DNA of 64,000 bases from Isoetes taiwanensis (taxonomy: Eukaryota; Streptophyta; Lycopodiopsida; Isoetales; Isoetaceae). Where the stretch lies: positions 28,380,271-28,444,270 of the forward strand of contig JAJEKV010000006.1 in the NCBI GenBank assembly GCA_021234155.1, given 5' to 3'. Under the pieces are notes generated by a model. The model was not told where the DNA came from. It did no database searches and worked only from the letters and a program-made list of their open reading frames with translations. The position numbers and the translations under genes were made by a program. Below are positions 24,965-36,964 of this stretch, piece after piece; within the stretch, counting starts at the first letter, position 1; each line of letters starts with the position of its first letter.

Positions 24965-25215
24965 ACACGACCAAGTCGGGTGGGCAGCCAACTAACCGAA
25001 CCAAACACCACCCAGTCGGGTGGGCAGCCAACCACCCAGCCAAACACCACCAAGTCGTGTGGGTAGCCAAGCTGATCACGACCAAGTCGGGTGAGGAGAC
25101 AACAACGGCGATCCAAGTCCTCGCCAAGTCGGATGGGTAGCCGACATAGCCATCAAGTCGAGTGGGCAGCCAGTCGGGTGGGCAGCCAACCACCACCAAG
25201 TCGTGCGGGGAAGTA
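24965..25215. repeat. GC-rich interspersed minisatellite (AAGTCGGGTGGGCAGCC units)
   Basis: About eight variants of AAGTCGGGTGGGCAGCCAAC occur with irregular spacers of 10-40 bp. It is far more GC-rich than its surroundings. Frames through it give repetitive peptides (GCPPDLVV) on the minus strand, but no gene is supported. Confidence 0.8.
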
Positions 25216-25366
25216 GCTCAAACCCGTTCAAAAAATACTCTCCACATACTGTTTCGGCTACATACAACCATGAAATCTAGGCAAAACCATGCCTGAGATA
25301 CGGCCCACAAATACCAAATATAACAATTAGAAGCTTATGAAGTATCGACTTTGGAGATAATGCTAA

Positions 25367-25385
25367 CTGAGGTTCGAATCCTCAG
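25367..25385 (+). other. tRNA T-arm-like / pol III B-box-like element
   Basis: CTGAGGTTCGAATCCTCAG forms a perfect T-arm and contains GGTTCGAATCC, the pol III B-box consensus. A credible anticodon arm or matching acceptor stem cannot be drawn upstream, so it is not called a tRNA gene. A tRNA-derived SINE relic is possible. Confidence 0.35.
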
Positions 25386-25608
25386 AGCTCCTTTCTATTT
25401 GTTTTTATTATTTTTTGGGTTTTGCATGCTAGTGGGATACTCCTTTTGATTATGTTTTTTAATCCACTAGGGGTATACAACTATGCTTTGAAAAATAAAA
25501 CATTAGTGATATTTGGCCTTAACCGCTGCAAAGAACACACCAACTAGGAAGGGTTTGGGCAAAGAAACCACTACACTCAAGCAAATAAAATTAGATGGTG
25601 TTACACAA

Positions 25609-25742
25609 ATTAGCTTATAATATTTTGGAAGATTAAACACTAGTGATTTATATTGAAACCATTATGATTTCATAGATTAGCTTAAAATGTTTTGGAAGAC
25701 AAAACATTAGTAATTTATACTAAAACCATTATGGTTTCAATC
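25609..25742. repeat. 67-bp tandem duplication
   Basis: Two units start ATTAGCTTA at 25609 and 25676. They share TTTTGGAAGA, ACTAGTGATTTATA-like and AAACCATTATG blocks. The surrounding 25268-26210 is AT-rich with no recognised gene. Confidence 0.8.
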
Positions 25743-26210
25743 TATCATGCAAGGCTTCAAGCCATCAAACAATCATGCCTTATGAAATCTAAACGCATTG
25801 AGGACCATATAAATTTACCACATCAGTTAGCCATGCTAGTTTAGAACTCTAAGAACCACGTTAACATAACACTATACTAATCCACGTCTTATTACCACTA
25901 TATTATACCACATTCACAAACCATACATATAAAGCTTCATATTTAACTGTTAGAAAACCACCTTATCAAACACTATATAAAAACCATACAAGGAAATCAC
26001 ACAAGGTTTTTAATGATATCAACCCACAAAAACGCATTGCCTTTTTAAATAATTTTTCATATATAACTAGGGTGAAAACCCATATAGGTTTTCTTTTTGG
26101 GTGCCTTTTGCAATTCAAGACAAGTATAATAAAGCAAAAGGTAACAACCACATTGCAGCCAATAGGATCTACTAAAGATGACGATCTAGTGAGGGTGAAG
26201 TTACTGTCAT

Positions 26211-26560
26211 TTAAGATGATGATGAAGGTGGTAATGATGCTGGGCAAGATACTCCACCGATGGAATTGAAAGAGAATTTGTATGTTGTTTCCAGCAAAAA
26301 GGGTAATTCTAGTTTGAAGGGGGCGTCTTCAAAATGGTGTTTGTGGAGTTGCTTCAATTCTTGCAGGAGCTCTAAAGGACATGAAAAAGACAACGTGATT
26401 TGCAGATAAAGAAGGATGCAGCTGAGAGTGCATAACAATTGCAGTTGCAAATTACCAAGAGAAAAGAGACATTGAAATTGCAATTCGCAGAGATGCAAAT
26501 GAAACTTCAACTGGATTTGCATATCCGACTAGCATCCAATTTATTTAGCAACACATCAAT
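26211..26560 (+). pseudogene. Decayed coiled-coil coding segment, probably transposon-derived
   Basis: Across several frame breaks the plus strand gives a Gln/Lys/Glu-rich heptad-like segment (LQFLQEL, QIKKDAAESA, QLQLQITKRKETLKLQFAEM). Such C-terminal coiled coils occur in Myb/SANT-like proteins carried by PIF/Harbinger elements. A PIF-like transposase remnant lies next to it on the other strand, but the link is an inference. Confidence 0.35.
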
Positions 26561-26599
26561 TCCATCTAGAGATAAATTCAATGGCTAGATACCCCAAAT

Positions 26600-27070
26600 C
26601 ATCCAATTAAGAAGGTTACATCCTCAATCCATGAAAATCCTCGTAATAAAAAGACCAAAATTATGTCTTATCATGAGCTTGTCGCATAAAGAGGAAATGG
26701 AAATCATCACAACAAATGTTCCAAAATATCTTGGAGGCATTACATACAACTTGAAGAAGAATTGAATGGATATGATGCTTGCACTTATAATCAACGGAGT
26801 GAACTGAGCTGTTGGCCTATAGAATAGAATAGAATAGAATCGAATCGAATCGAATAGAATAGAATAGAATAGAATAGAATAGAATAGAATAGAATAGAAT
26901 AGAATAGAATAGAATAGGATAGAGCAAAGGGATATGAGATCTATCACCCCAGCCACCGATGGAACACCTGATAAGGATTCAAAATTCTGTATTATTTGTT
27001 GCGGCCTGCGATGATTTGGAGCTCTACTGAACTCCTTTCTAAGCTCATTAGCGAGACTTTCCACTATCAT
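26600..27070 (-). pseudogene. PIF/Harbinger-like transposase fragment split by a microsatellite
   Basis: The minus strand from 27070 reads IVESLANELRKEF, then ESLSGVPSVAGVIDLI, resembling the start of the HARBI1-type DDE nuclease (F..L.GLPNV.GAIDG.HI). Immediately after ID the coding sequence is replaced by the TAGAA array. Beyond it, in another frame, YKCKHHIHSILLQVVCNASK resembles the next DDE-domain block. The resemblance is moderate and the fragment is clearly broken. Confidence 0.45.
26819..26924. repeat. (TAGAA)n microsatellite with (TCGAA) variants
   Basis: About 21 pentamers, mostly AGAAT/TAGAA with three TCGAA variants near the left end and one TAGGA near the right end. It sits inside the PIF-like coding remnant. 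Confidence 0.95.
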
Positions 27071-29430
27071 CCTGATGGACTTGTATATTGTAGAGACTTC
27101 AAGACCAAATAACTATGCACAAATGAAGCATTTGCCACTGTATGCAAGCCTAAATAGTATGCAAGCGGAGAGGAAATTCTACCTGGAAACACTTGAAAAT
27201 AGCCATACTAGTAGTAGCCGATCCATGCATATTTTGATGTTGAGGAAGGAACGAAAATCTGTTGTATGTAGACTGTTTGAGCTTCATTTCTATTTCCGTT
27301 GTGAGTTTGTTAGTTTGTTGAGAAAAAACAAAAAAAATTAGCCAAGATGTAGTAGATTTTTCTGCCATGAGTTATATATTTGCCTAACCTAACGAAGCAT
27401 GCTAGAGGAGATGTTGCCAGATTTCCAAGCCTATCAGGCTTGTGAACTCTGCATTTGCCATTACCATATCTTCTGGCCAGTATTTGCTAAAGTAAGAGGA
27501 ATAAGATTTTTTATTCAGTTTAAAAACATATATCTTTGTCTTCAAGGTTTTGTGGATGTTCAAAGCATCTCTTCATGTGTTTTTTGAATCTTTGCATATT
27601 ATTTAAAGATAGAGATTCAAAATATTAACTAATGCAGCTCTGGTCCTTGAAGTTGAAGCTCATCCTATGCAAAATTATCTTGTTTATTTGAGAAATGTAC
27701 AGATGTGGTATTTTCTAAGCTAGTTAAGGTAAGCAACTTCTATTTTTTCGGAAAGCATATATTCCATCAGTGAAGTTGATGTGATTACTTGATTTTTTAG
27801 TCTCTTGCTAAGCAGCTAGGCATTACAACAGATCCCATTTTGAAGGTATCTAAACACAAAGAAGTAGTGACAAAAGTGATGGCCCATTTAGTCATCCTTT
27901 CCTTTTGGTAGTTTGGTTTTGAATGTCTATTGCTCTTAAAGATTTGTAATATACGGATTGAGTTTTGTGCTACAGAAAGACAGTTCATAATTTCTCTTTC
28001 TGTTTACTACGATGAAGTAAAACGTTTTATTTCTGGCTCAGATGGGAAGAATTCAACTCTTATGAAGAATATGCATGGTTTTTGTAAATGTTGATAAAAC
28101 TTAGGTCACAGATATTGATGAAACAAGCCTCAGACAAAGCCAATATTTTTCTTGCTTCCACGAGATAGATGCGCAGGATGGCAAGGCTGCTGCATGATTT
28201 GAGTTGTTTGAAGACATTCGAAATGTTCATTGCAATATTGGATGTGCACAACAACTTGAAGTTTGGCAAAGAGTCTAAGAATTAAAGAATAACTAGTTAT
28301 GAACTGACATCAAGTACATGTTTGCTTACTAGCCATTGTTGGAATAAGTGCATAAATTAGGAGTTCGTTCTTCATGAAATGCTTAGTTTATTGTTATAAG
28401 GCATGTAAACTGGTTAAATATTAGACAATGTTGTGTGCAATGTAGAAATCCGTAAGGCCAAATGTAGGTGAGTCAAGATAAAATATTGGTCCATGACCTT
28501 ATTTCACACTGAAGGTTTACTTATGCGTGCATGATACAATAACTTGTGCATTTGAATGTAATAACAGAGAAGCATGTGAGAGAGAGGTATGAGAACCCTC
28601 TATTTAGTATCTGTACCCGGAGAAATTACTGACAAATTTTCGTATTCTATTACAGTGACACTTGCAATATCTTTTAGTAAGACATATGGTCTCATAATTC
28701 CAAAAAGATCTCCATGTGCAATGTTCTCTGATTTATTCTTTATCTTTCTAGTGAGAGATATAGTCTCATAGTTCTAAAAAGAGTTTTAGAAAGTAGTTTT
28801 CGTAATAAGTTGTACTGAAAGACTTCCTTGCGTTGCACTGCAATGATGTCTTTCAGCTTTTAGAACTAGATGCTCGATCTAAGTTTCCCATTGATTTCCT
28901 CTTTTTTGCAGCCTCAAGACTCGCTAAAATTCTCTTCCCTCCTATCTACTATATTGGGATTTTACTTTCCCTTATGTAGAATTTATTTTTTCTGATTGGA
29001 TCATGCCTCGCTTACCGTTACTAATGATTGAGCGTATGAATAAGATGAGTAACATCTTGCTACTCCAATTTAATATCATAGGCAGGCTTTTAAGAAGCTT
29101 CTCTTTTGTATCATACATGAAGACTCTCATATATTTCCAATATCTCCCCTCATAGTACTAAGCATTTCTGGATACATTATGGGTCATGGATTCATCGAGA
29201 TCTAGTAAGTCCTTAATATGAAATAAATAATGTGGTCTGCTCCAATTTAATACATCATTGGGGCTTAAAAAATTAGGTATACTTTACTCTGTTAATAAGG
29301 CAGTCCTTGCATGATCTAATGCATGACAAATATGTAAGATGGGAACAACATGGTCTACTATGATTTGTTTATCCATCTTATGCATGTTATTTATTAGTAT
29401 ACAAAATATATTAAATTATCAGAGGTCATG
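27071..29430. other. No recognised gene; a few exon-like islands
   Basis: Plus-strand islands look spliceable: a piece ending FEKCTDVVFSKLVK before GTAAGC (about 27680-27729) and one reading SLAKQLGITTDPILK between TTTTTTAG and GTATCT (about 27801-27846). They may be remains of a host gene, but no family was recognised and no complete frame can be built. The rest is AT-rich. Confidence 0.3.
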
Positions 29431-29500
29431 ATTCGACCTACTATAAAACAAGTCGGATTGCATCAAATTAGGGAGGAGACTGCTCAGCGAGTATTTTGCC
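29431..29500 (+). mobile_element. LTR fragment of family Y (TATA-box region)
   Basis: CGACCTACTATAAAACAAGT followed by GGGAGGAGACTGCTCA matches the reverse complement of 36661-36720 (CTGCTATAAAACAGG, GGGAGGAGACTGCTCA). Only the region around the presumed TATA box is shared before the sequences diverge. Confidence 0.6.
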
Positions 29501-29689
29501 CAAGAATCACCACTCACTTATTTATTACGTGGTCACGGGATTACAGCCACAGAAGAAACATTGTGTTGAAGGGGGAGTGCAGACATTGGACAGGGAACAT
29601 GTTGAAGTGGAAGTACAGACATCTCCACAATCCCAAGGGGACCAGGAGTCGCAGTGATGTCGGTGATAGAAAGGGCTTGATGCGCCTCG

Positions 29690-30295
29690 GTATCTTACAT
29701 TACCGAGGAGCCTAACCTTGCGTATTATAGGGGTTGCAGAGGCGGAAGATGATGCCCATTCTGATGTGGATGCGGCTTTACATTTCTTCACTGATGTCAT
29801 GCATGTGAAGGTTGGTGGAGTTGTCTCCACTACTAGGGTGGGAGCGGCAAGACCTGATCGTCCTCGCCATCTTTTGGTTCAGTTTCAAGACACTCTTAGT
29901 AAACACATGTTCTTATTAGAAACCATCTCGAGAGGGACTAGTTTCTCGATGGGATGACCTCTCCCTCTTCAATTGTATAACCCAGTAAGGAGGAGCTACG
30001 CAAAGGTGAGGGCACCTTTGCAAAAAGAAATGGGCTGATGTGTAATGGGGTGCTGCAATTATTCTAGACCAATGGCCTTCCAATCCTTGGATTGGCTATG
30101 ACTAGATAATTTTAGAAGCACAAAATTACCACTAGCAACAACATTATCTTTTTGTTGGTAGTCATTTAATATTTGGTTATTGTGTTTGGTGATGAGGCCT
30201 AGTCCCCAGGTTTTAGATGGGTTGTTGCCCTTGCATGTGCCATCCCATAACCCGTTGGGTTCCCGTGGACGTAAAAATTCATCTTATCTTATCTT
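29690..30295 (+). mobile_element. ORF1-only LINE relic (copy C) with (TTATC)n tail
   Basis: A frame at about 29718-29957 reads RIIGVAEAEDDAHSD, DVMHVKVGGV, RPDRPRHLLVQF and LLETISRGT. This resembles the RRM-like core of LINE ORF1 proteins (V.G..E......V..F......V.....RVG...RPRPLLVQF). About 270 bp further on comes the 3' signature shared with copies A, B and D (CCCATAACCCGTTGGGTTCC, CGTGGACGTAAAAA) and a CTTAT tail (about 30280-30295). No endonuclease or RT lies between, so the copy is ORF1 joined directly to the 3' end. Confidence 0.55.
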
Positions 30296-30556
30296 CAATA
30301 TAATTACTCTTAAACCTAGAAAATAAACGCATCAACTTCAAATACATGCTTGAGGTCTACAATGTTTGCCTACCTTAGTTTTGGAGCAATAATTCATCCA
30401 ATCTTTTAGTTATTCCATAAATGACAAATCAATCAAAAGGCAATGCCAATGCAGATAGCATCTAATTTGTATCTTGTTTATTCAATTTACACATGATACC
30501 TGTCTTTTGGTACACACATTAAATATATAATGCCATCTGCCTATATTTATCTTTGC

Positions 30557-33433
30557 CTACCCTCCACAACCCCCTCCACAACCTCCACCGCACCCTCCTC
30601 CACAACCGCCGCCACAACCTCCACCTCCGTTACCATCTCCGCCGCCTCCAGAGGCATCCATTGCACCTCCACTAGCTATTGCATCACCACATGAGCCCCC
30701 TCCACATGTACTGGTTGTATCGATAATGCTCCCAATAAGCACAAGACCAAGTCCTGCAGTGACTAGCCAACCAATGCTTGGTGCTCTTCTTGCTTTCTCT
30801 GAAGCACCAGATATTTTATTAGTGTACGATCATAAATAGCCAAAATAAGCACATACCAATTACCTCGTTCAGTGTATTCATTATACTTAGTGGGTGTAAA
30901 AGGAATCTTCTCACAAAGCATATCAGACATTGACCTTTCAATAACTGCTAATAGGAGCACTACAAATGCAATATCCTCCTCTGGTGATATCTATGAAGCC
31001 ATAAAATGTTTAATGAAAATATAGTTTAGTGTACATAATCATATTTTAATACCTCCATAACTCCGTATTTCCAGTTGAACAAAGAAGTGGCTTTGCCATT
31101 TGGGGCGTCACTGCTAAAGCGTACCAATGTTACAAATCCAATTTCTTGATCCTTGGGTGCATTTTTGACCTCATATTGTAGCTTTCTACCTGAAAGAAGC
31201 TTTAACTAGAAGAACACCTTGTATTTTAGAGAATGACATCTTCTCAAAAGAGAAGAATGAGTGAAACTCACTTGAGGGCCATAATTGCAAGAAACTTCAA
31301 GTTGTGGATCATTAATACTTAATTTCTTCACAGTAAGAATAATTGATCCACGCAATAATGACCAATGAACACATCCTATAACATCATGTTCCACATTTGC
31401 CAATTGATATGCAGATTCCACTATCTCATCTGGAAGGGGAGGAAGAGCAACCATTAAAGACCAAGATTGCATAGCATCGGGAAAATGCCAGAGTCAAATT
31501 ATACCTGGAATAATAGCTCCTCTACGAGTAAACGTCCAACCACCTCGTAAAACATCAATCTTCTTTCGGTGTCCCTCTATAGGTTTCAATCTCCATCTAC
31601 CTCCTCTCGCATATCTATAAGAAACATTAGAGCTCATGGTCATGGCTTATAAGAAATTGTTGCTGGCTAGACTTGCCTTGATCGGACAACGAATACTTGT
31701 GTTTTTGTATGATCGAACACAGTTCTCGTTTGCCAAAATCCTTTTGACGTTTGGCCTCTTTTGAATAAACCTCCATGATCTTCAACAGGTTGTGACATAG
31801 TACTATATAAGAAGTAAGGGCCAACAACTGGTGGAGTCACTGAAATTCCCACTCGCAAGCCTGCATTTCCATATATATAACTACGAATTGGGAGCCATTT
31901 GTCGATAGACAATGTTGGTGTTTTTAACACCTCATCCCATAAGATTAAACAATTCCCTAGGGAGCCACTTGCACTAGAAAGTCCTAGATCAATTCCACTA
32001 GATGCCTTGTCACATTGGAATTGCCATACTTTGTTGAATATTGCATTCTCAGATGCCACTTGGGAAGGTTCTGTCCTAAAGTCTGGCCCTCCATTCAGAG
32101 GTTTAAGAGTGACAAAAGGATTATTCCCCTTTATATGTCTTCCATGTAGCACGGTAATATGGACCTATAAAAGATGGTTTTAAGTAAAAATTTCTAGAAT
32201 TATAGGAACGTTCGCATTTTAAGTATTACCTGCAAGGAATGACTTTTAGTAGCACTATATTTCTTCGATGAATTTACATCCACAACATGTGGCCTAAAAA
32301 TTGGGCTATAAGTTGGACTAGGCGATTCTTCTCTATGCATGCAACCAGCTTTGGCATAAACCATGCCATAAGTTGTCCTCCAGAGTTCACTAGTCCTCTT
32401 AAAACTACGGTCAAGCTTTTGGCCAAGGCCCCTATCTTGATTGGTGTCATCATGTTCCAATGGTGTTCCGAGGGCGACGAGAATATCCTTTGCATACGTG
32501 GCCGGGTGGAGCTGATGGGAATGCCACATGAGATCAATATCATAGGTGGGTACAAAGAAATCTCCACCATCCATATCTTTTCTACATCTTTTAATCAAAT
32601 GCAAAAATGCCTTGTATCTTTGAAGGGAGGCCTTCAAGAATATGGGGTCCAAGTAGTGAGGCTCTGAAACCTAACCCAACATTGAATTGAATTTGTTAAA
32701 CAAATCATATGAATTGAAGAGCAAATGCAAGGAAGCTTCACCTGGTAGTAGAATCCCATTTGCCTGAATACTGCCGCCTTGAGGTTGTATGTGATGAGGA
32801 TTGAATGATCGCCACTAGATTTTGAAAGGGGTAGTTTCTGAGAGCTTGCCTGAAGCAAGTCCAATTCAAAGGGTTCGCTTGGATAGGACGAAACCCATAA
32901 ATTTTTGGTCAAATCCTTGGCGGGCTGTGCATCACTGACATCAGAATGGAGGAGTCTGCCGAAGAGCCTGGTGCAGTCGTGGGAGTATTGGGTCTGATTA
33001 ACGTAATAAGCAAGGAGATTTTAAGTAAGGATAAGCAAGGAGATTTGAATTAGGAAAAAGACTGGTATAAATGAATTAACTTACAGGGTTGAGTCTGTGG
33101 CAATGCCATATCCAAGAGCAATCGAGAGGGGGCGAAAGAGAAGACTTGGAATGGTCGCGCAAGAGGGGGAGCCAGCAGTGGGTGTATCTAAGCAGGAATT
33201 AGCAACAAGTTTAGCAAGAGGATTAGCGATAACCTAAAGGAAAGTTAGGAAGAGGAAAAATACCTTGCAATTGCTGCATCAAGGGCATGGCCTTGGTACA
33301 GATGTGGAGCAACGGCCTCGATCCGGGCCAGGAACTGAAGCTGCGATCTGGCCGCAGCAACTAGGTCGACTGTGATGCCGATTTGCTGGGCTGCCTCCCA
33401 TTCCTTATCCCACTCCTCTGCCGATTCTTCCAT
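30557..33433 (-). CDS. GRDP: Glycine-rich domain-containing protein (GRDP family, DUF1399), 10 exons
   Basis: Exons on the minus strand: 33433-33264, 33187-33085, 32993-32742, 32670-32230, 32164-31677, 31614-31505, 31429-31272, 31199-31053, 30990-30864 and 30798-30557. Phases agree: 2238 nt, 745 residues, TAG stop. Family marks are CSWIWHCHRLNP (80-91), YNLKAAVFRQMGFYYQ and VPTYDIDLMWHSHQLHP (215-231), then a C2-like/beta-rich middle, LLSGRKLQYEV (575 on), a hydrophobic segment (about 674-691) and a Gly/Cys tail of CGGG repeats. Nine of ten splice junction pairs are GT-AG. Intron 5 starts GCAAGT (donor at 31676), a GC-AG intron required by the reading phase. Arabidopsis GRDP1/2 are of similar length and linked to stress and auxin responses. 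The function here is inferred from family only. The gene looks intact. Confidence 0.92.
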
Positions 33434-35006
33434 TACCCAACGTATTGATGCTTAAAATCGCAATTTCGCCATCAATTTAAGAGCCTGCCAAAAAGGTTCG
33501 CCCTTTTTCGCGTGGGCTAATCTATTCTATTATTCCACATGCCATATTATACGCTGCCACGAAGTTAGTAATTTTACCTCATTTCATATTGCCAACGTCT
33601 TATAAGAACATATGTTACGGTGGTGCTCGGAATTATCCATCAAGTCTTTGCCCACATCCCGGGTGGTGCTCGGAAATGCTCTATAAGTCCTATCCATCAA
33701 GTCTTTGCCCACATCTCGACCTCATCGTGGCCTGAGGCATAATTTTTTTTTATATAGTCAATTGCATCCTTTATCTATATAGTCAATTGCATCCATTATT
33801 GTCTAGACACACTTTCATTGCCTTGTTTGAGATCCAATGGGACATCGCCATGTGGCGACCATTCTATTCCAGAATGAAATGTGTCTACACCATTCTATCA
33901 CGACCTCTTGCAGCAGGTTACCGTCGGATCTAGACTGCCGCTGTAAACCATTCGGTTCCAGAGACCTGGCAAGCTTTAACAAAATAACAGTGATATTTCT
34001 TCTTCTACCTTGCCGATTTAGGGCTATAACGAAGATTTAGAGCAAGATTTAGGGCTACGATGAAGATTTCTAAACCCAAAGCTTTGTGCTCGAGCTTCCT
34101 GAGAACTTGCTGAAGCTTTTTGCTAAGGATTTGCTTGCCGGAGATGCCTTTTCTTCATGCCATAGCACCAAATCAGCCTCAAAGCCATAGATTTCCTTGA
34201 CATTGTGGAAGGAGAATAGGTCATTGCGCTCCCGGCTACTGGCGGTAGCCAGCTAGCTGCCCTTGCCAACCTGAAATCCACTCCCCGTTCTCATTCCACA
34301 TAACATCGCATAATTTCATTAGATAATTATTTCGTTGTCACAATGCGGAATTTCAGATCTAGATAATTATATCCTTGTGGACATTACATATCCCCTAAGA
34401 ATGTCATAAAGGAACAGATGGCGATATTTCTTAAGATTACAGACCATTTTATATTCAGCAATAGTCCTCTTGATGGTCACCTGATTTCTAACATCAGGGT
34501 CAAGGAATTTCTTGGATGTTTCAGCTTCAACGATCAAGGAGGAGCACCGGCTCCTCATTCTTTCACCCTAGGTTTTAATCTAAGCCATTAGTTCTGGGAC
34601 TGCTAGTAGCATTCCCGTGGATGATTTGTGATGGCCATAACAAGCTGTAACAGCCATAACAAGCAAATCTGATACAAAAAATACAACACATTGAGGCATG
34701 ATTCTATAACTTGAGCTAATGTTACAAATCCTAGCCTTAGGCCATATAAAATTTTAGCAATTATTTGGCAAAGAGGAATAGCCAATTTGGCAAATTTCCA
34801 ACTAAATATACGAAACTCTGTGGTTCACAAGGCGAATCTTAGTCAAAGATACAAATGCTCCAATGATGGTACACTTGAAGTAAATGTCAAGCAAATACAT
34901 AGACTTGCAACTTGTCCTACAAACATGAAACATAAATTTCTAGACATACATTGTTGCGATTTGGATACATATGCATAGCTTGATTAGACGACAAAAAATC
35001 CTAAGT
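33434..35006. other. Upstream region of GRDP with short duplications, no recognised gene
   Basis: Two local duplications are visible. GGTGGTGCTCGGAA with ATCCATCAAGTCTTTGCCCA recurs at about 33621-33665 and 33663-33712. TATATAGTCAATTGCATCC recurs at about 33753 and 33776. The GRDP promoter should lie in the first few hundred bases, but no TATA box could be assigned. Confidence 0.4.
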
Positions 35007-35178
35007 GAGCATATTCTCCTCTAGAACTCAAGCACAAAGAAATAAAGGATGTCGCTGCTGATCACTTGAAGAATTCAGAAGTCAAAAGACATTTGATCGA
35101 GCATATTCTCCTCTAGAACTCAAGCACAAAGAAATGAAGGATGTCACTGATGATCACTTGAAGAATTCAGAAGTCAGC
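35007..35178. repeat. 92-bp tandem duplication with coding-like units
   Basis: GAGCATATTCTCCTCTAGAA begins units at 35007 and 35099; four or so substitutions separate them. A plus-strand frame through the second unit reads EMKDVTDDHLKNSEVSHLIE. It may be retrotransposon-derived, but I cannot name a domain. Confidence 0.85.
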
Positions 35179-35849
35179 CATCTGATTGAGAACATTCGAG
35201 TATCTATGACTATAAAAGGATCTAGTAAGGTCAACCATAAGATACTTTTTAGGCAGCACAAGGCACTAAGCTTGAGGAACAAACTAGGTGGGGCAATTAG
35301 CCATAAGAGGTTCAAACTAAGAGGGGGGCAATGCTCACCACGACCACAAGTCTATAAAGATGCAATGTAATTGTTAGGTGGGAAACTAACTGGCACCCAT
35401 GGGCCACGGCAGTGTATGGCTAAATACAAGTGCTCAACTATCACTTAGTTACAAAATGAATTGTTAACTTTGGAGGCCAACATTGAGAATTTGTTAACTT
35501 ACTCATACATTTATAACAAAGGTTCCATTTTGGTAATCCATGGGCCTTAATGGTGCACTATAAACCTTGTATTATTTTTGTGTCTATGTACAATCAAAAG
35601 GGTATAAAAGTCCTAACATAATGAACTCATGGCCTGATTAATTAATGAATCAAACCAAGTTATAACAAAACAACTAACATGCACTAATATATTGTGGGAT
35701 CGAGTTACCGGGAGAAAACCATTGCCTTTCCCATTATCCCTCCAAGTAACATCCAACTTAACCTTGAGAGTTAAAGCAAGAAATAACAGTTAGATTCAGG
35801 AATGGAAATATATAACAATATATATATCCAAGGCTAGACTAGGAGGTCT

Positions 35850-36305
35850 AGACTAGAGGCCCTTGACTACCATGTGTAAACAACACGTGACCATGTAATA
35901 AATAAGTGAGTGGTGGAAAATAATGAATAATACCAAGTAAAATCTCCAATGATTCTGCTTTAAAATACAAGGCATGATGTTAAGGCTCTAGCTACCACCA
36001 CAGATAATAAAAATGCATGAAATAACATTTTCCATTCTTAAGAGTATCAAAATACAAATTTGTAATATTGGCAAAGGACCTGTAAACAGGCCCTTGATTA
36101 CCACGTGCAAACAATCCTCTGATCATGTAAGAAATGATACTTGGTAGAAAAATGAAGTTGTGACATACAATCTTCACGACTCAAAAAATACCAAGTAAAA
36201 GTCTGCAATGATTCTGCTTTAAAATGTTAAACGCCCTAGCTTACTGCCATGAATGTTAATGCATGAAACAATATTTTAAGAGTACCAGAATATAATTCCA
36301 AAGTC
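35850..36305. repeat. Diverged tandem duplication, about 235-bp units
   Basis: Units starting near 35850 and 36085 share, in order, GCCCTTGAYTACCA, ATACCAAGTAAAA, CAATGATTCTGCTTTAAAAT and AATGCATGAAA, followed by ATTTTAAGAGTA-like sequence. It abuts the family Y LTR at 36379. Confidence 0.7.
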
Positions 36306-36378
36306 TCGAAAAAAATCTGTAGCTTTATGCGACAAATAACTGTATTTTTAATAAGCCGTTGCACAAGTATATTGAATC

Positions 36379-36956
36379 TGATATGAGTTGCACCAACTCG
36401 AATTGATACAGTTCTAGTTCTCCAAAACTGGAGTTAAACCCAATCACAATAACCAATTTCTGGTAGATCACCACCCGACCGAATCAATTAGTGCTAAATA
36501 CTGGCAGAATCATGGCCAAGGCTTGCAGGCAATGGCAAAGTCTTAACACGATTCTTGTCTTTAGTCTTGGAATCAATCGAATAGAGTTTAGGAAGCTGGA
36601 TCATTCTTATGACTATGACTGAAAAACAGATCTGATTATAAGCCGATTCTTAACAAAATAGTGAGCAGTCTCCTCCCTAATTCAATGCAATCGGACCTGT
36701 TTTATAGCAGGTTGGTCCCTTTAGAAAAAGGTTTGCAGGGCTTTTCTATATTCGGAAGATCCTCTCTTCGTAAAAGGCATTTTGCCTTTTTAGTTCGATC
36801 TTTCATTTAACGCCTTTTAGCTATTATTAAACAGTCACCCACAAGATTATAATTGTGCCATAAGCCCATAGTTGTGGAAATATCTTGCCTCAAAGATAAT
36901 GTTTAACTATAACTAAGGTTTTCGTTTGCTTTTCATTTGCCTTGCCTTGCCAATAA
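36379..36956 (-). mobile_element. LTR of retrotransposon family Y (copy 2)
   Basis: 36379-36665 aligns closely with 45299-45570. Shared blocks include TTCTCCAAAA.TGGAGTTAAACCC, ATACTGGCAGAATCATGGCC, GGAATCAAT.GAATAGAGTTT and TCTGATTATAAG. The sense strand (minus) has a TATAAAA box at about 36705 and ends GTGCAACTCATATCA. No primer-binding site follows, so this could be the 3' LTR of the element whose 5' end lies at 45.3-45.6 kb, or a solo LTR. The upstream (U3) limit is unclear because an L1 inserted at 36965. Confidence 0.65.
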
Positions 36957-36964
36957 TTCACAGA

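Noticed and set aside
24965-25215. CRISPR-like array
   Set aside because: Units vary in sequence and spacing, spacers share sequence with the units, and the context is a eukaryotic genome.
25320-25395. Functional tRNA gene at the perfect T-arm
   Set aside because: No matching acceptor stem, D-arm or anticodon arm could be drawn upstream.
32274-32667. Alternative frames over the GRDP exons, on both strands
   Set aside because: The in-phase exon series with family motifs explains the region; the other frames lack any domain.
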